A stretch of DNA of 64,000 nucleotides from Saccopteryx bilineata (Eukaryota; Chordata; Mammalia; Chiroptera; Emballonuridae): assembly GCF_036850765.1 (NCBI RefSeq), contig NC_089498.1:54859795-54923794 (forward strand), in the 5' to 3' direction. Under the pieces are notes generated by a model, which was not told where the DNA came from, made no database searches, and saw nothing but the letters and a program-made list of their open reading frames with translations. Made by a program: the position numbers and the translations under genes. Below, one piece after another: positions 61,070 to 64,000 of the stretch. The number at the start of each line of letters is the position of its first letter. The first letter of the stretch is position 1.

Positions 61070-61440
61070 AAGCCTACTCCAATGGAGCATCAGTGCACCT
61101 CATAAGAGATGCCATGAAGATTTCATTTAAGTTGAATCCTCAAGGGAAGTTAACCAGAACATTTGGGGAAAGGATGTTTCTGGCAGAAGAAGTAGCTAAT
61201 GTACATGTTGTGATGCAGGAATGAGCCCAAGATGTTTGAGGAACAACAACAATAAACCTTTTTCTGAAAAAAGATTAATAGAGAGTCAAGTTTAAGTGAG
61301 GTAATCTGACTGAGATTCATAGGGCAGGTCACAACAGGGAGTTTTGGTGCTATTCTAAGTGAATGAGTAGCATGAGATAGTTTAAAGCACAGAAGTGGTA
61401 TGATTTGACTTATGTTAATAGTTCTCTTTGTTCTATGGAG
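61070..61440 (+). repeat. Ancient mammalian dispersed repeat (name not known to me)
   Basis: Phrases such as CATTTAAGTTGAATCCTCAA, GGATGTTTCTGGCAGAAGAA and AGAAGTGGTATGATTTGACT follow the order of a common interspersed repeat of placental mammals. Confidence 0.4.
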
Positions 61441-62107
61441 AACGAAATACAGAAAAGGCACCTGTTTCTATGCCTGCATTTTAATAGCATTAATTGCACT
61501 TTACTCATAGCATAGCTATAACACAAATACTGATGCTCAAAGATTCACTCATCAGATTTTATTTATTTTTTCTTAAAAATGGAAAAAGAATTAGACTAAT
61601 AAAAACAATGCTCAGTTTGGTTGTACATATACATCTACCCTAACACATGTATATCAAACCACTTTATCCAAGATTATAGCCTTCTAATAACTTCACTCAA
61701 TAGAATGAAGCATTCTGGAGTTTTTACTAAGCAAGAAGGATCTCTTCACACAAAAATTATGTCATAGTTTCCTTGCATGATTTACTCTTTTAGGCCAAAG
61801 ACTGAAAGCGTATTTCTTATTCTTAACTACTGCAATCAATCGATGCTACTTGGGATACTGTGTATAGGACTCTTGAGAATATATCTGATTTTTGTAAGGC
61901 AAAATCAATATAATTTTAGTAGGGCAGTATATATAATGGGAGCATTAAATTTTAAAAAATGGTTGGGGGGAATAAAATATATATTGATTTGATGTCTTTC
62001 TGCTTTTTAAAACTTAAGCACCTTTCCTGCCCTTTTAAAAATATTTAAGATTCATCAATGATTTTAGGATTAAATATAAAATCTTTACCATGGACTACAC
62101 ATATTTT

Positions 62108-62425
62108 TTTCTTTCTTTTTTTACAGACACAGAGAGAGGACAGATAGGGACAGACAGACAGGAATGGAGAGAGATGAAAAGCATCAATCAGTTTTTCATT
62201 GTGACACCTTAGTTGTTCATAGATTGCTTTCTCATATGTGCCTTGACCGTGGGGCTACAGCAGACTGAGGAATCTCTTGCTCAAGCCATCAATATTGGGT
62301 CTAAGCTGGTGAGTTTTGCTCAAACCGGATGAGCCTGTGCTCAAGCTGACGACCTCAAGGTCTCGAACCTGGGTCTTCTGCATCCCAGTCCGACACTCTA
62401 TCCACTGTGCCACTTCCTGGTCCGG
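62108..62425 (-). mobile_element. tRNA-derived SINE, type C
   Basis: Head at right, tail at left; duplication ATGGACTACA on both sides. Confidence 0.92.
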
Positions 62426-64000
62426 AAATGGACTACAAATTCTTGAGTAACATATGTAACTTCTCTCCTTTCCTTCTTCTCCAGCTGCGTCTCATGCCAT
62501 ACATTGCTTGCATCTCTACATCCCAGCTATACCAGAACCATTAGGTGATTTTACTCTTCTTTTCTTTTTCTTTTCTTTTCTGTCTTTCTATCTTTTTTTT
62601 TTTTTGACATCAGCTTTTATCTATGATTCCATCTGTTTGGCATTTGCTCTCCCTATTTTTCTTCTTCTAGATAATTTTTATTTTATTTTTTTTATTTCAG
62701 CTAAAGTGCTACTTCTTCAAGGTAGCTTCACAACAAGAGCTATTTTGGGTTGGGCCTCATAGTATCTCTAGGAGTTCTCAGAATTGTGATTACCTATTAT
62801 GATGTCTGTATCATATTGTAAGTTGAAAAGGAAATTATCAAAGACCTAAGTAGGTATCCAGCAAATATCGACCAAAAATCTAAAGGATTCTTTATTGTTA
62901 ACTTCTCCTCTGGGACTCATGAACCTTGAGTAACACACACAGTTCTCTTCAGTTTATTTTTCTGATTTTCTAACCTGAGACCAACTAGAAGGTGTAAATA
63001 GACATAAAATAGAAACGAAATATTAGAATTACTTACAGCAACAGAAAAGAAAGTCAGTCATAAAAGTTAACTAGAATTTAAACTTGAAAAGAACATGCAA
63101 CTTGATTTAATCAAGGTTATTTGTCACTTTAAAAAGAATTAAAGAAAATAAAGTCACTTTGACTTATTAAGTTAAACACTAAAAAAGACACAGCGGTGAC
63201 CTTTATATACCATATGTTTTAGATTACTAGTCAGATTAAACATTTTATTAATGAGCAAAATAAAAATCTAAGAAAAAAGAATATACAAAAAAAACCTAGA
63301 AATTAACAGTATGGTACTCTGAAATATTAACATACACACTAACAAAAAATGATTTAAGAAATTTTAATCCAAGAAGCACTATAGCTTTCAAAATTCTTAA
63401 ATGATTCATTAAAATGTCAAGCACATAATTTATTTAATTGCTTTTTATGTATGTTTTTAACCTTTTATGCTTGTTCTGACTTTCCTTAATTTACATGCTA
63501 AATAAGCTATAATAAAAAAGAACATATCATACACATTTTATTTCCCAAATATAAAAGTAATATATTTAATTATTACTTATTAAAGTAAGGTACCATTTGT
63601 GGTATTTAACACAGAAGTCTTTATGACTAAATAAATAACTTATTACATACAAAAGATTAAAAATATCTTTTGTTGAAAAAAACAGTATAATAGTTTAATA
63701 ATTTAATATATTAACAAAATACACCCCTTTGTCTCTGTTGCAACTACCCGCCACCCTGATTTGAATTAGGAGACTTGGGTTGCCATTTGATCCATAAAGA
63801 ATGGTTATTACAAGTGAACCAAAAAAAAAAATATATGTCTAAACCCGTAACACCCTGATTGAAGAATTGAATCCATGTTAACACAATAAATTAAAATTAA
63901 TAAGAAAAGCGGTCTCCTCTCAGGGATGCCCACACATACATACAAAAAAGACATACATGAAACCTGGATCATATCAATAAATACATTTCAAAGAAAACAA

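Overview
This is a stretch of mammalian, almost certainly bat, nuclear DNA. It is AT-rich, nearly gene-free at first sight, and saturated with retrotransposons and DNA-transposon MITEs. The only host gene I can support is PCDH15 (protocadherin-15, the hair-cell tip-link cadherin) on the minus strand. Two consecutive coding exons are present: 36969-37129 (human exon 4 equivalent) and 12716-12871 (human exon 5 equivalent). They have correct splice sites and compatible phases, and together encode most of cadherin repeat EC1. Everything else lies in the three flanking introns: upstream 37130-64000, middle 12872-36968 (24.1 kb), downstream 1-12715. Evidence for a bat is the high density of tRNA-derived SINEs of the chiropteran kind (about 27 copies, four head types), very young LINE-1s and several recent-looking hAT MITEs. 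The SINE head types remind me of horseshoe and roundleaf bats (Rhinolophoidea) more than vespertilionids; that is memory-based and moderate.

Region by region. 1-5760 is the 5' part of a young minus-strand LINE-1 cut by the window edge (ORF2 start, ORF1, an unusually long CpG-rich 5'UTR, and a CRE plus YY1-like start). 5761-20300 is intron with SINEs, two hAT MITEs and the second PCDH15 exon. 20330-21410 holds an old L1 3' end, a dinucleotide tract and a SINE. 22401-23123 is a hAT MITE carrying a nested, dead RPL36 processed pseudogene. 23985-25120 is a minus-strand L1 3' fragment.

25299-35570 is the most interesting block: an old, 5'-complete LINE-1 bounded by 17-bp target-site duplications, into which a young LINE-1 (about 26195-30870) is spliced. 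The junction is in register with the host element on the 5' side, and about 0.58 kb of the host element is missing. This looks like a natural chimeric L1 made by homology-assisted resolution during retrotransposition. The old L1 also lacks about 2.2 kb of 5'UTR that the copy at 1-5760 has.

36969-37129 is the first PCDH15 exon (transcript order). From 37130 to the end the intron contains further SINEs, two hAT MITEs, two Tigger-like and two mariner-like MITEs, ancient L1 remnants, two L1s whose 5' halves are inverted (twin priming), a CCTT/CTTT microsatellite inside a SINE tail, and an L1 3' copy (56945-60290) hit by three later SINEs. No protein system other than PCDH15 and retrotransposon ORFs is visible, and no CRISPR, operon or RNA gene beyond SINE tRNA-like heads.
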